Notes: a model not told the origin generated them from the letters alone. Shown: positions 9,601 through 20,355, numbered from the stretch's first letter. The stretch is 64,000 nucleotides of DNA from Aquabacterium sp. J223 (GCF_024666615.1 NZ_CP088297.1:3886501-3950500); one strand, 5' to 3'. Numbers and translations: made by a program.

Positions 9601-10135
9601 AGCCGCTGGCCAGTTCGAGCGTCTGCTCGGGCGTCTGCACGCCGGGTTCCAGCCGCACCAGGTAGCGGATGTCGCGCTGCAGCCGCTGGTTGATGTAGAC
9701 CAGGAAGTCGATGGTGCGTCGCGACTCGCGCGGCACGCTGTCGATCAGCGCCTGCAGCCGCGGGCCGGCCGGCTGGCGGGCCAGGTAGGGCGCCAGCTCC
9801 TGCTTGAGCCCGGCGTCGTAGTCGAAGGGGAAGTTCTCCGCCGACGGCTCGAGGAAGAAGTCGAACGGGTTGTAGACCGCCATCTCGGCGACCAGGTCCA
9901 CCGTGATCTTCAGCTCGGTGGTGCGCTCGGGGAAGACCAGGCGGGCGTTGTAGTTGGCGAACGGATCCTGCTGCCAGTTGAGGAAGTGGTTGCCCGGCTC
10001 CACGCGCAGCGAGTACGACAGGATGGGCGTGCGGCAATGCGGCGCCGGGCGCAGGCGCACCACCTGCGGCGACAGGCCCACGCGGCGGTCGTAGCGGTAG
10101 TGGGTGACGTGGTTCAGCGCGACGTGGATGGCCAC
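6659..10135 (-). CDS. Giant transglutaminase family protein with C-terminal DUF2126 region
   Basis: This 1158-residue protein starts with a bacterial transglutaminase N domain (MAIHVALNHVTHYRYDRRVG). The core has Cys near residue 178 (SGSCRDSGW), His near 228 (LHAWCEVY) and Asp near 243 (LDPTSGL). The remaining ~800 residues match the large DUF2126-type region found only in these long transglutaminases, including GGEPTFVS, GNTHRAEFCIDKLY and GGRNYETFPVNAYE. A low-complexity Gly/Ala stretch near residues 580-630 looks like a flexible linker or lineage-specific insertion. The gene leads the two-gene unit with the fused ATP-grasp/alpha-E gene. No export signal is seen. Function is inferred only as a peptide- or amide-processing partner. 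Confidence 0.88.
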   Translation of the reverse strand: MAIHVALNHVTHYRYDRRVGLSPQVVRLRPAPHCRTPILSYSLRVEPGNHFLNWQQDPFANYNARLVFPERTTELKITVDLVAEMAVYNPFDFFLEPSAENFPFDYDAGLKQELAPYLARQPAGPRLQALIDSVPRESRRTIDFLVYINQRLQRDIRYLVRLEPGVQTPEQTLELASGSCRDSGWLMVQLLRHLGLAARFVSGYLIQLKPDVKSLDGPSGAETDFTDLHAWCEVYLPGAGWIGLDPTSGLLAGEGHIPVACTPEPSSAAPITGAVDEAEVEFHHHMAVTRVYESPRVTKPYTEDQWASILGLGHQVDATLSAGDVRLTMGGEPTFVSVDDRDGAEWNTAALGPTKRAIAQDLVHRLREKYGRGGFLHYGQGKWYPGEQLPRWALLIAWRADGQPCWGDPALFADEREPLHYTEEDARRFIDTLTGRLGLVTDHIQAGFEDTFYYLWRERRLPVNVDPFESNLDDELERARLRRVFDQGLKQEVGYVLPLGVRETPALAGPRWVTGPWFVRDDRLYLLPGDSPMGYRLPLDSLPWVTKADYPYLIETDPFAPREPLPGASAPVMQWPAAGGVQVGRGVASVAGEGHGGVAGDGANLGSGSAGTAAGAESPGLPGRQQSANGIVRTALCVEVRDPQRGNGPQAEAEHGGKSRLLYVFMPPLARLEDYLALLSAVEATAAELGVRIVLEGYPPPRDPRLKTLSVTPDPGVIEVNIHPAHDWDELVDHTEFLYQAAHESRLSTEKFMLDGRHTGTGGGNHFVLGGATPADSPFLRRPDLLGSLITFWHNHPSLSYLFSGLFIGPTSQSPRIDEARNDQVYEMEIALAELERQQQLHGGMDRMPPWMVDRLLRNLLIDVTGNTHRAEFCIDKLYSPDSSTGRLGLLELRAFEMPPHARMSLVQQLLLRSLVAWFWREPYRGRGDTRLTRWGTGLHDRFLLPTFVQMDFDDVVAELRQAGFAFDAAWFAPHFEFRFPLVGEVATQGVQLTLRNGLEPWHVMGEEGAAGGTVRFVDSSLERLELKVNGLNDNRHVITVNGRPAPLEPTGRVGEFVCGVRYRAWAPPSALHPTIGSHAPLTVDIVDRWLQRSLGGCRYHVAHPGGRNYETFPVNAYEAESRRLARFSPMGHTPGRLEVQALAPSREFPATLDLRRR

Positions 10136-10225
10136 GGCTCCTCCTGGGGTCTTCGATCGGCACCGGCGATTGCAACTTCCAGGCCGGCACGGCGGCGAAG
10201 TATCGCCGCCGGTCGCGGCGGGTCG

Positions 10226-12706
10226 TCAGGGCTCGGCCTCGGCGGCGGGCGGCGGCGACCAGTGCCAGTAGCGACGGCGCACCTCGCGTTCGCAGCGGCC
10301 GGCCTCCGGCGGCTGGTCGCTGCGCCAGGTCCAGGCGCCGCAGTGGTCGCTGCGGCGCAGGGGGATGCCGCGGGCCGCGAAGCGATCGACCACCACGGGC
10401 GCCGGGTGGCCGAAGCGGTTGCGGTAGCCGACCTGGGCGATGGCGAGCGAGGGCGCCACCGCGTCCAGCCAGGCGTCGGTGGAGGAACTGCGGCTGCCGT
10501 GGTGGGCCACCAGCAGCACGTCGGCCGCCGGCGCGGCGCGGTCGCGCTGCAGCAGCGCCGCCTCCTGCGGCGCCTCCACGTCACCGGGCAGCAGCGCGCT
10601 GCGCTGCGCCCCGCGGATGCGCAGCACGCAGCTCAGCACGTTCGGCCGCGTGGCCGGGCCGGCCCGGGCGAGGTCGTCGGCGGCAGGATGCAGCCAGTCG
10701 AAGTGCACGCCGTCCCAGGTCCAGCCTTCGCCGGCCACACAGGGCCGGTGCACCGGCGCCCGGTCGCGCAGCGCATGCCCGGCCTCGAGCGAGCTGTGCA
10801 GCACGGCCACCGGCAGCGCCGCCATCACGCTGGCCGCGCCGCCGGCGTGGTCGCTGTCGCGGTGGCTGACCACCAGCGCGTCCAGCCGCGCCGGGCCGGT
10901 GGCGCGCAGCAGCGGCAGCAGCACCCGTTGGCCGGCGTCGCCCTCGCGACCGTACTGCGGCCCGGCGTCGTAGAGCAGCCGGTGCCGGGCCGTCGTGACC
11001 AGCACCGCACCGCCCTGGCCGACATCGGCCGCCTGCAGCTCGAAGGTTCCGGGCGGCGGCCGCGGCGGCAGCGGCCAGGCCAACGGCAGCACCAGCGGCA
11101 GCGCCAGCCCCCGCAACCGCCAGGGCCAGGGCAGCAGCGCAACCACCGCCGCCAGCAGCCCCAGCGCCTGCGCCCAGGCCGGGGCCGCCGGCACCGACAG
11201 CGCCGCCGCCGGCCAGGCGGCCAGCGGCTGCAGCAGCGCCAGCAGCCCCTGCACGCCCAGCGCGGCCAGGCTCCACAGCGGTGCCCACAGCGCACCGGCC
11301 AGCGCCAGCGGCGTGATCACCAGCGTCACCAGCGGGATGGCGACCAGGTTGGCGACGAAGCCGACCACCGACACCTGCTGGAAGAACAGCAGGGTCAGCG
11401 GCGCCAGGCCGAGGGTGGCGACGACCTGCGTGCGCAGGCCGTGGCGCACCACGCGGCCGACCGCGTGCAGGCGCGAGGGCGACCGCGCCGTCGCCGCCTC
11501 CGCGTTGCCGAGCATCAGCAGCCCGACCGCGGCGAACGACAGCCAGAAGCCGGGCTGCAGCAGGGCCCAGGGGTCGAGCCCCACCACCGCGAGCCCGGCG
11601 GCCAGCAGCACCAGCGGCCCCGGCCAGTCGCGCGCCGCCTGCGCCAGCAGCGCGGCCACCGCCAGCATCAGCACCGTGCGCTGCGCCGGCACGCCCCAGC
11701 CGGCCAGCAGCGCATACGCCAGCGCGCAGCCCACGCCGCCCCAGCGCGCCGCCACAGGCGCAGGCCAGCCCAAGCAGAGCGTCGCGCTGCAACGCCAGGC
11801 CCGGCCGATGGCCGCCGCGGCCAGCCAGGCCAGCAGGGTGATGTGCAGGCCGGAGATGGCGACCAGGTGCGCCACGCCGGTGCTGCGGAAGACCTCCCAG
11901 TCCTCGCGGTCGATCGCTGCCTGGTCGCCGATCGCCAGCGCCGCGACCACGCCGGCGAGCCGCGGGTCCGGCACCTGCCGGGCGATGGCGTCGCGCAGCG
12001 CCTGCCGGGCGCGCTCCACCGGCATGAAGGCGTCGCCGGACAGCCGTCGCGCCGGGTGGGCGCCGGCCGACCGCACATGGCCGGTGGCGCCAAGGCCGTT
12101 CTCGAACAGCCACAGCTCGCGGTCGAAGCCCTGCGGGTTGAGCGTGCCGTGCGGCCGCTTCAGCCGCACGGTGAAGCGCCAGCGCTGGCCGGCGGCAAGG
12201 GGGGCCTGCGGGTCGTCCAGCGCGGTGTCGTCGTGCCAGCCGCGCCACCAGCCCAGCCAGAGGCGCGGCGGCAGCGCCACCGGCCGGCCGGCCGCGTCGC
12301 GCGCCTGGTCCACCGCGAAGGCGAAGCGCACGCCGTCCGGCCCCTGCCGGGGCAGCGTGGCCACCGTGCCGACGATCACGAGGTCGCGCCCTTCCAGCGT
12401 GGGGTCCAGCTGCGCGGCCAGCCGCCAGGCGGCGCGCTGGTCGGTGCTGGCGGCGGCCAGCAGCGCCAGGGCCACCAGCCCTGCGGCCCAGCCGGCGGTG
12501 CGCCGTCGGGCGGCCCAGGCCAGCACCAGCGCCGCCACACCGAGCGCCAGGCCCGCCACCCGCGGCCCCGGCGCCAGCAGCGCAGGCTGCTGCAGCTGCC
12601 AAGCCACGCCGGCGCCCCAGGCCACGGCCAGCCCGCCCAGCCGCAGGGCGACCGCGGCGTCGCCGGGGTCGTCCTTCGCCGCGGTGGAGGCCCTGCCCCG
12701 TTCCAT
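10226..12706 (-). CDS. comEC: ComEC/Rec2 DNA-uptake channel
   Basis: This 826-residue protein has the layout of ComEC. It has N-terminal membrane segments with a DUF4131-like region, then a central Competence domain (GVAHLVAISGLHITLLAWL), many hydrophobic helices up to about residue 540, and a C-terminal metallo-beta-lactamase domain. That domain has SHRDSDHAGG and HHGSRSSS motifs. ComEC forms the inner-membrane channel that brings single-stranded DNA into the cytoplasm during natural transformation. The MBL domain carries metal-binding residues, which suggests nuclease activity. The chosen ATG gives a short hydrophilic head before the first helix. It is divergent from the globin gene with a 122-nt gap. 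Confidence 0.93.
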   Translation of the reverse strand: MERGRASTAAKDDPGDAAVALRLGGLAVAWGAGVAWQLQQPALLAPGPRVAGLALGVAALVLAWAARRRTAGWAAGLVALALLAAASTDQRAAWRLAAQLDPTLEGRDLVIVGTVATLPRQGPDGVRFAFAVDQARDAAGRPVALPPRLWLGWWRGWHDDTALDDPQAPLAAGQRWRFTVRLKRPHGTLNPQGFDRELWLFENGLGATGHVRSAGAHPARRLSGDAFMPVERARQALRDAIARQVPDPRLAGVVAALAIGDQAAIDREDWEVFRSTGVAHLVAISGLHITLLAWLAAAAIGRAWRCSATLCLGWPAPVAARWGGVGCALAYALLAGWGVPAQRTVLMLAVAALLAQAARDWPGPLVLLAAGLAVVGLDPWALLQPGFWLSFAAVGLLMLGNAEAATARSPSRLHAVGRVVRHGLRTQVVATLGLAPLTLLFFQQVSVVGFVANLVAIPLVTLVITPLALAGALWAPLWSLAALGVQGLLALLQPLAAWPAAALSVPAAPAWAQALGLLAAVVALLPWPWRLRGLALPLVLPLAWPLPPRPPPGTFELQAADVGQGGAVLVTTARHRLLYDAGPQYGREGDAGQRVLLPLLRATGPARLDALVVSHRDSDHAGGAASVMAALPVAVLHSSLEAGHALRDRAPVHRPCVAGEGWTWDGVHFDWLHPAADDLARAGPATRPNVLSCVLRIRGAQRSALLPGDVEAPQEAALLQRDRAAPAADVLLVAHHGSRSSSTDAWLDAVAPSLAIAQVGYRNRFGHPAPVVVDRFAARGIPLRRSDHCGAWTWRSDQPPEAGRCEREVRRRYWHWSPPPAAEAEP

Positions 12707-12828
12707 GGACGGCAGCCTGCCGGCGGGACCGGGTCGCCGTCAGCCCCTAGCAGGGCCGGCCCCGGCGCGCCGGCGGTGGCATGGAAGCTGCGATGCGGTC
12801 GCACCACGAACACCCCGGAGGAGCCCCG

Positions 12829-13248
12829 ATGACCCCGCAAGACATCGCCCACGTCCAGCGCACCTTTGCCCTGGTGGCCCCCCAGGCGCCGGCCGTGGCG
12901 GCCCTGTTCTACCAGCGGCTGTTCGAGTTGGACCCGTCGCTGCGGCCGCTGTTCAGCACGGACCTCACCGAGCAGGGACGCAAGCTGATGGCCATGCTCG
13001 GCGCCGTGGTGGCCGGGCTGAACCACCTGGAGCGGCTGGTCCCGGTGGCGCAGGACCTGGCCCGGCGCCATGTGGGCTACGGCGTGCAGCCGGCGCATTA
13101 CCAGACCGTGGGCGCCGCGCTGCTCGACACGCTGCAGCAGGGCCTCGGCGACGGCTTCACCCCCGAGGTGAAGGCCGCCTGGACGACGGCCTACACCACG
13201 CTGGCCGGCGTGATGGTGGCGGCGGCCCATCCCGACGCGCCGGCCTGA
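12829..13248 (+). CDS. Single-domain globin (bacterial hemoglobin-like)
   Basis: This 139-residue protein has the three-on-three globin pattern. There is a helix B/C region with FYQRLFELDPSLRPLF (27-42), a KLMAMLGAVV helix, and the proximal heme histidine His81 in ARRHVGYGV, followed by HYQTVGAALLDTL. The start at MTPQDIAH is supported by a GGAGGAG ribosome site 6 nt upstream; an in-frame ATG 48 nt earlier has no such site. Related single-domain globins bind oxygen or nitric oxide and are often annotated as hemin receptors. The neighbour ridA is read in the same direction 63 nt later, but no functional link is evident. Confidence 0.88.
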   Translation: MTPQDIAHVQRTFALVAPQAPAVAALFYQRLFELDPSLRPLFSTDLTEQGRKLMAMLGAVVAGLNHLERLVPVAQDLARRHVGYGVQPAHYQTVGAALLDTLQQGLGDGFTPEVKAAWTTAYTTLAGVMVAAAHPDAPA

Positions 13249-13311
13249 GCGGCCGCGCCGCCGGTGGGCGGCGGGTAGCATCGCGGGCCGTTCGCCATCC
13301 CGACGCCCGCC

Positions 13312-13789
13312 ATGACGACCCCCGCTGCCAGCCCCCTCCCCCGAACAACGCCTGCAGGCCCTCGGCATCACGCTGCCCCCGGTGGCCGTGCCGGCCGCGG
13401 CCTACCAGCCCTTCGTGCAGACCGGCAACCTGGTCTTCCTGTCCGGCCACATCGCCAAGCGCGACGGCCAGCCCTGGGTCGGCCAGCTCGGGCTGACCAT
13501 GACCACCGCCGAAGGCCAGCAGGCCGCGCGCGCCATCGCCATCGACCTGATGGGCACGCTGAAGGCCGCGGTGGGCGACCTCGGCCGCGTGCGCCGCATC
13601 GTCAAGCTGATGGGGCTGGTCAACAGCACCAACACCTTCACCGAGCAGCACCTGGTGGTCAACGGCGCCTCGACGCTGTTCGCCGACGTGTTCGGCGAGC
13701 GCGGCGCCCATGCCCGCAGCGCCTTCGGCGTGGCGCAGATCCCGACCGGGTCCTGCGTCGAGATCGAGCTGATCGCCGAGGTCCAATGA
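13312..13789 (+). CDS. RidA family protein with apparent N-terminal frameshift
   Basis: The body, from the GTG at 13382, encodes AAYQPFVQTGNLVFLSGHIAKRDG and ends CVEIELIAEV, typical of the RidA/YjgF/Rid enamine-imine deaminase superfamily (about 150 residues). The usual head (PEQRLQALGITLPP) lies upstream in the same frame but has no start codon. An ATG at 13312 lies in another frame and would join it if one C were removed from the C-runs at 13332-13336 or 13338-13342. A one-base sequence error or a true frameshift is therefore likely; a GTG start at 13382 would give only 135 residues. The stop overlaps the dsbB start (ATGA). The function is removal of reactive imines or an unknown Rid variant role. 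Confidence 0.85.
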
Positions 13790-14259
13790 TCGGGCGCGAC
13801 AAACCGCTGCTCCTGGTCGGCCTGCTGCTGCCGCTGGCCGCGGTGGCGGCGGCGCTGGTGTCGCAGCACGTCTACGGGATGGAGCCCTGCCCCTGGTGCA
13901 TCCTGCAGCGGCTGCTGTTCGTGCTGATCGCGCTGTGGTCGGCGGTGGGGCTGCTGCTGCGGCGCGCGGCCCGCGGCATGGGCGCCCTGGTGCTGCTGAC
14001 GGCGGCCGGCGGCGTGGCCGCCGCGCTGTGGCAGCACTTCGTCGCCGCGGCCTCGCAGTCGTGCAACCTCACCTGGCCCGACCGGCTGCTGGCCTGGCTG
14101 CAGCTCGACGCCCTGCTGCCGGAGATCTTCCAGCCGCGGGCCAGCTGTGCCGATGCCGCGGTGTCGCTGCTCGGCGTGCCCTACGAGTTCTGGAGCCTGG
14201 CCCTGTTCGTGGCCCTGGGCGCCGTCGGCCTGGCGCTGCTGCGCCGGCGCCAGCCCTGA
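13786..14259 (+). CDS. dsbB: Disulfide bond formation protein B
   Basis: This 157-residue inner-membrane protein has four hydrophobic segments. It carries the two redox pairs expected for DsbB: Cys35/Cys38 in EPCPWC, and Cys93 plus Cys121 in the second periplasmic loop. DsbB reoxidises DsbA in the periplasm and passes electrons to quinone. The ATG overlaps the stop of the upstream RidA gene, so translation is probably coupled. The GST gene follows 13 nt later. Length and motifs are normal for a betaproteobacterial DsbB. Confidence 0.95.
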   Translation: MIGRDKPLLLVGLLLPLAAVAAALVSQHVYGMEPCPWCILQRLLFVLIALWSAVGLLLRRAARGMGALVLLTAAGGVAAALWQHFVAAASQSCNLTWPDRLLAWLQLDALLPEIFQPRASCADAAVSLLGVPYEFWSLALFVALGAVGLALLRRRQP

Positions 14260-14272
14260 CCTGCCACCGGCG

Positions 14273-14935
14273 ATGATCGTCGTCCACCACCTGGAGAGGT
14301 CGCGCTCGCAACGCGTGCTGTGGCTGCTCGAAGAGCTGGGCCTGCCCTACGAGCTGAAGACCTACCGCCGCGACCCGAAGACGATGCTGGCGCCGCCCGA
14401 ACTGCGCGCGGTTCACCCGCTGGGCAAGTCGCCGGTGATCACCGACGACGGGCTGACGCTGTCCGAGTCCGGCGCCATCCTCGAGTACCTGGCCGATCGT
14501 TACGCCGACCCGGCCTGGCGCCCGCCGCTGTCCACCGAGGCCGGCCGCCGCTGCAACCACTGGCTGCACTTCGCCGAGGGCTCGGCCATGCCGCCGCTGC
14601 TGATGACGCTGGTCTTCGACACGGTGGAGCGCCGCGCGCCCTTCCTCGTACGGCCGATCGCCAAGCGGATCGCGGCGCAGGTCAAGGCGGGCTTCATCCA
14701 GCCGAACATCCGCCGGCACCTGGACCACATGGAGGCGGCGCTGGCGTCGTCGGACTGGTTCGCGGGCGATGCGCCGACGATCGCGGACGTGCAGATGAGC
14801 TTTGTCGTCGAGGCGTCGGCGGTTCGCTCGGGTTTCGACCGCCATCCACGGCTGCGCGCGTACCTGGAGCGGATGCGGGCACGGCCGGCGTATCGGCGGG
14901 CGGTCGAGAAGGGTGGGCCGGTGGTGTTCGGATGA
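14273..14935 (+). CDS. Glutathione S-transferase
   Basis: This 220-residue protein has an N-terminal thioredoxin-fold domain (MIVVHHLERSRSQRVLWLLEELG) with the cis-Pro/glutathione-binding element GKSPVITDDGLTLSESGAIL (46-65). An all-helical C-terminal domain contains DWFAGDAPTIADVQMS, the conserved N-capping/hydrophobic staple region. The serine pair near residue 10-12 is the probable catalytic position. The likely substrate is unknown. It is the last gene of the ridA-dsbB-GST run, and a repeat element with hairpins separates it from convergent parC. Confidence 0.92.
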   Translation: MIVVHHLERSRSQRVLWLLEELGLPYELKTYRRDPKTMLAPPELRAVHPLGKSPVITDDGLTLSESGAILEYLADRYADPAWRPPLSTEAGRRCNHWLHFAEGSAMPPLLMTLVFDTVERRAPFLVRPIAKRIAAQVKAGFIQPNIRRHLDHMEAALASSDWFAGDAPTIADVQMSFVVEASAVRSGFDRHPRLRAYLERMRARPAYRRAVEKGGPVVFG

Positions 14936-14976
14936 GGTCATCGTGGCCGTGAGGGCGCTGCCGCAACGGGCCTGTT

Positions 14977-15332
14977 TTTGCGATGCAGCCCGTGGGCCTG
15001 CGCGGGCCCATGCGGCGTCGCTGCGCTCCCCTACAGCAGGCAGTGTGGGCACGAGGTGCCTTCGGGCTTGCAAGCGAGCGAAGCGAAGCGGCGCGGACCC
15101 AGACACGAGCTTGGTCGGAAGCCGGCAGCGCGTGAGTGTCAGACGCCCTTGCAGACTGAGGCAGGGCCTGGTGGCCGGCAGAAACCGGAGCGACAAGCGG
15201 GCCCCGTCATCCAGTTCGAGAGCGAAATCGGATGTTGTGTTGAAGGCCCTTTTCTTTGGTTCCTTTCTTTTGGGCCACCAAAAGAAAGAACCGCGGGTGT
15301 GGGCCGCGCAGGCCCACGGGCTGCCCCGCAAA
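14977..15332. repeat. 356-bp intergenic element with 29-bp terminal inverted repeats
   Basis: The segments 14977-15005 and 15304-15332 are inverted copies matching at 27 of 29 bases (core CAGCCCGTGGGCCTGCGCGG). They bound a 356-bp stretch with no convincing gene. An inner hairpin lies at 15258-15292. The element fills most of the 439-nt gap between convergent GST and parC. The structure resembles a MITE or another dispersed intergenic repeat; no clear target-site duplication was found. Similar CTTTTGG/CCAAAAG hairpins are, from memory, common in intergenic DNA of Comamonadaceae relatives, which is an inference here because only one copy is in this window. Confidence 0.6.
15258..15292. terminator. 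Strong hairpin between convergent GST and parC
   Basis: The left arm GGTTCCTTTCTTTTGG (15258-15273) pairs with CCAAAAGAAAGAACC (15278-15292) around a GCCA loop, with one bulged base. It lies inside the inverted-repeat element. Its place between two convergent genes suits a bidirectional transcription terminator. There is no downstream T-run, so the terminator role is uncertain. Confidence 0.45.
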
Positions 15333-15374
15333 GAAGCTCGAACCGCAGCGCGAAGAGCCCCAGAGGCTCCTAGC

Positions 15375-17683
<2,309 letters not shown>

Positions 17684-17823
17684 CGGGTGAAGGACGGGGG
17701 ACGCGGGCGCGGCGCCGCGGCAAAGCGCGCGAGTTTAGGGCCAGCCCACGGCGCCCCGGGGGCGTCCCGGAGGCACAGGCCTTGCCCGATTCTCGCCATG
17801 CATCCCCGCGCAAGGAGCCCCGC

Positions 17824-18303
17824 ATGAACACCCTGGTCGTCGTGGCGGACGAAGCCATCGCCCGCATCCTCGAACTGCCGCCCAAGGGCGGCGAACTGAC
17901 ACCGGTCGAAGAGCTGACCGACCCCGACGCGCACATGAACCGCGCCGACGCCCGCCGCGACGCCCACGGCCGTCGCGCCGGCGGCGGCACCCAGCGCGGC
18001 GACGGCCGCGCGCCGCACGCGCTGATGAGCGCCACCAACACCACCGCGTCGGCCGGCGACGACGAACTGCACAAGGAAGCGCAGGGCTTCGCCCGGCGCG
18101 TGTCCGAACGGTTGACCGAGCTGCACCAGGAAAGGCGCTACGACAGCCTGCACCTGGTGGCGGCGCCGCGCTTCCTGGGCACCCTGCGGCGCGAACTGAA
18201 GCCCGAGGTGGAGCGCACCGTGGTGGCGTCGATCAACAAGGACCTGGTGCACCTGGGCAACGACGAGATCACCCAGCGCGTGCTCCACGGCGGCGCCGGC
18301 TGA
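17824..18303 (+). CDS. Host attachment family protein
   Basis: This 159-residue soluble protein matches the host attachment family first linked to plant-cell binding in Agrobacterium. It begins [18 protein letters not shown], has the conserved [31 protein letters not shown]-type block near residues 90-122 (only part quoted), and ends [12 protein letters not shown]. The fold resembles ribonuclease or release-factor eRF1 middle domains. The real role is unclear. The ATG at 17824 was chosen because the family begins at this point and AAGGAG lies upstream; an in-frame ATG at 17782 is less likely. It is divergent from parC. Confidence 0.82.
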   Translation: MNTLVVVADEAIARILELPPKGGELTPVEELTDPDAHMNRADARRDAHGRRAGGGTQRGDGRAPHALMSATNTTASAGDDELHKEAQGFARRVSERLTELHQERRYDSLHLVAAPRFLGTLRRELKPEVERTVVASINKDLVHLGNDEITQRVLHGGAG

Positions 18304-18404
18304 GGCCACCGGTCGAGCGGCCCCGGCACCACCGGTCGTCCCTGCCGCACGGCTGGCACAGGCCGTGCAAGCGCTCCCCCGTTCCCACCGAACGGAGAGC
18401 CGCG

Positions 18405-19457
18405 ATGAAGCTGATGGACCACCCGGTGTTCCGGCGCTTCTGGTACCCGACGCTGTCGCTGGCGTCGCTGCAGGCCGGGCCGCAGGCCTTCACGCTGCTC
18501 GGCGAGCGGGTGGTGCTGTGGCTGACGGCGGACGGCCGGCCGGCGGCGGTGCACGACCGCTGCCCGCACCGCTCGGCCCGGCTGTCGGTGGACAGTGCGG
18601 TGGTGAACGGCGACCTGCGCTGCGGCTACCATGGCTGGCAGTTCGGCGCCGACGGCCGCTGCACCTCGATCCCGCAGCTGGGCGGCGAGGTGCCGCCCGA
18701 TGCGCGCAACCGCGTCAAGGCCTACCGCTGCGAGGCGCGCTACGGCTTCGCCTGGGTGTGCCTTTCGGAGGAGCCGCTGCTCGACATCCCCGTCGTCCGC
18801 CATGCCGACGACCCGGCCTTCCGCCAGGTCTTCGAGTACGAGGAGGACTGGGCGGCCAACATGCTGCGGGTGTGCGAGAACGCGCTGGACCTGGCGCATG
18901 TCAGCTTCGTGCACCGCGCCACCATCGGCGAGGAGCACCGGCCGGTGGCGCCGCGGCTGACCCTGCGGCCGCTGGAGCAGGGCGTGCACTTCACCTGCCA
19001 GCTGCCGGTGGCCAACCCCGAGCCGCAGCAGCGCAACCTGCGCATCGCCGAGGCCGAGACGCTGCGCACGGTGGACATCCGCTGGTACGCGCCCTGCACC
19101 TTCGTGCTGCACTTCACCTACCCCAACGGGCTGGTGCACCAGATCGTCGGCTTCGCCACGCCGATCGACGACGGGCATGTGCGGCGCATCCAGTTCGCCT
19201 ACCGCAGCGACCGGGAGGCGGACGCGCCGGCCGAGAGCGTGGCCCGCTTCGACCGCCAGGTCGGCGCCGAGGACCGGCGCATCCTGGAGAGCTGCGACCC
19301 CGACTTCCCGCTGCACACCACCGCCGAGGCCCACATGGTGCTGGACCGGCCGGGCATCACCATGCGCGAGGTGGTCAAGGCGCTGATCCTCGAGCACGAC
19401 CCCGAGCGCGAGCGCCTGCGTGCGGAGTTGGGCGGGGGACGGCGCCAGGCCGCCTGA
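18405..19457 (+). CDS. Rieske [2Fe-2S] aromatic ring-hydroxylating oxygenase subunit
   Basis: This 350-residue protein has an N-terminal Rieske domain with Cys53-x-His55 (RCPHRSARL) and Cys73-x2-His76 (CGYHGW). The mononuclear iron site follows, with DLAHVSFVH supplying Asp162, His165 and His170. The size and layout match class IA-type oxygenases such as vanillate or phthalate-like demethylases and choline/carnitine-type oxygenases. No reductase or ferredoxin gene is adjacent, so the electron donor must be elsewhere. The start has a GGAGAG ribosome site. The substrate cannot be assigned from sequence alone. Confidence 0.88.
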   Translation: MKLMDHPVFRRFWYPTLSLASLQAGPQAFTLLGERVVLWLTADGRPAAVHDRCPHRSARLSVDSAVVNGDLRCGYHGWQFGADGRCTSIPQLGGEVPPDARNRVKAYRCEARYGFAWVCLSEEPLLDIPVVRHADDPAFRQVFEYEEDWAANMLRVCENALDLAHVSFVHRATIGEEHRPVAPRLTLRPLEQGVHFTCQLPVANPEPQQRNLRIAEAETLRTVDIRWYAPCTFVLHFTYPNGLVHQIVGFATPIDDGHVRRIQFAYRSDREADAPAESVARFDRQVGAEDRRILESCDPDFPLHTTAEAHMVLDRPGITMREVVKALILEHDPERERLRAELGGGRRQAA

Positions 19458-19464
19458 GCGAGGG

Positions 19465-20355
19465 TCAGGCCCGGCGCCAGACCCGCGGCGGCAGCAGCAC
19501 CAGGCCGATGGCCAGCAGGATGAGCAGCACGGCGGCGCCGTCCTGCCAGTGCAGCGCCTCGCCGAGGAAGAAGGCGCCGGAGCCGATGCCCAGCACCGGG
19601 ATCAGCATGACGCTGATGCTGGACGCCACCGGCGGCAGCGTGCGCGCCAGGTACAGCCAGGCCGGCTGGCAGTAGCCGAAGACCAGCAGCCCGTTGTAGA
19701 GCGTGGCCCAGATTGCCGGCCAGGTCACCGGGCCCCAGCGGGCGGCCTCCAGCGGCACCGCCAGCGCCCACACGCCGACGGTGGTGAGCACCGTCATCCA
19801 CAGCGACAGCGTCAGCACGTGGGCGTCGGTGCGGGCGTCGCGCATCTGCCGCGTGCCCACCGCCCACACCGCCGCGGCGCCCAGCACGACGAGCGCGGCC
19901 ACCGGGGCGCCGCTGAGCCGGGTCACCTCGTGCCACAGCAGCAGCAGCACCGCCAGCCCGGTGGCCGCCACGCCCAGCACCTGCGGCCGGCTGAGCCGTT
20001 CGCCGCGATGCCAGCCCCACAGCGCGCTAAACACCGGCATGGTGTAGCCGAGGATGGCCGCCCGGCCCGAACTGAGGTGCGGCAGCGCCAGCATCAGCAG
20101 CACGTGCCAGGCGAACATGTTGGTGACGAACAGCCGGCCGACCAGCGCCCACTCGCGGCGCGGCAGCCGCAGCGGCACCTTCAGCCAGACCAGCGCCAGC
20201 GCCAGGCAGGGCAGGCCAATGAGCAGCGACAGGCCGCGGAAGGTCAGCGGCGGCAGCCCCTGGACGCCCACCTTCATCACCGGCCAGTTGAAGCCCCAGA
20301 CCAGGGTGAGCACGAGCAGCACCGCCGCATGGCGCGGCGACAGACCGGACCTCAT
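19465..20355 (-). CDS. DMT superfamily transporter (EamA type)
   Basis: The protein of 296 residues contains about ten hydrophobic helices in two EamA repeats, starting HAAVLLVLTLVWGFNWPVMKVG. Such carriers export amino acids or other metabolites. The ATG at 20355 (MRSGLSPRH) was chosen over an upstream GTG at 20373 because the latter would overlap the AI-2E gene stop and adds a polar head. The gene starts 7 nt after the upstream gene ends, suggesting co-transcription with the AI-2E transporter. It is convergent with the Rieske gene. The substrate is unknown. Confidence 0.88.
   Translation of the reverse strand: MRSGLSPRHAAVLLVLTLVWGFNWPVMKVGVQGLPPLTFRGLSLLIGLPCLALALVWLKVPLRLPRREWALVGRLFVTNMFAWHVLLMLALPHLSSGRAAILGYTMPVFSALWGWHRGERLSRPQVLGVAATGLAVLLLLWHEVTRLSGAPVAALVVLGAAAVWAVGTRQMRDARTDAHVLTLSLWMTVLTTVGVWALAVPLEAARWGPVTWPAIWATLYNGLLVFGYCQPAWLYLARTLPPVASSISVMLIPVLGIGSGAFFLGEALHWQDGAAVLLILLAIGLVLLPPRVWRRA

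Noticed and set aside
6365-12832. Open frame of 2155 codons on the plus strand opposite the transglutaminase and comEC genes
   Set aside because: It is antisense to well-supported genes, is made of Arg/Ala/Gln-rich text without motifs, and arises because stop codons are rare in DNA of this GC content.
17684-18309. Upstream extension of parC beyond 17683
   Set aside because: The extension is unrelated text overlapping the host attachment gene; it arises from the frameshift near the true start.
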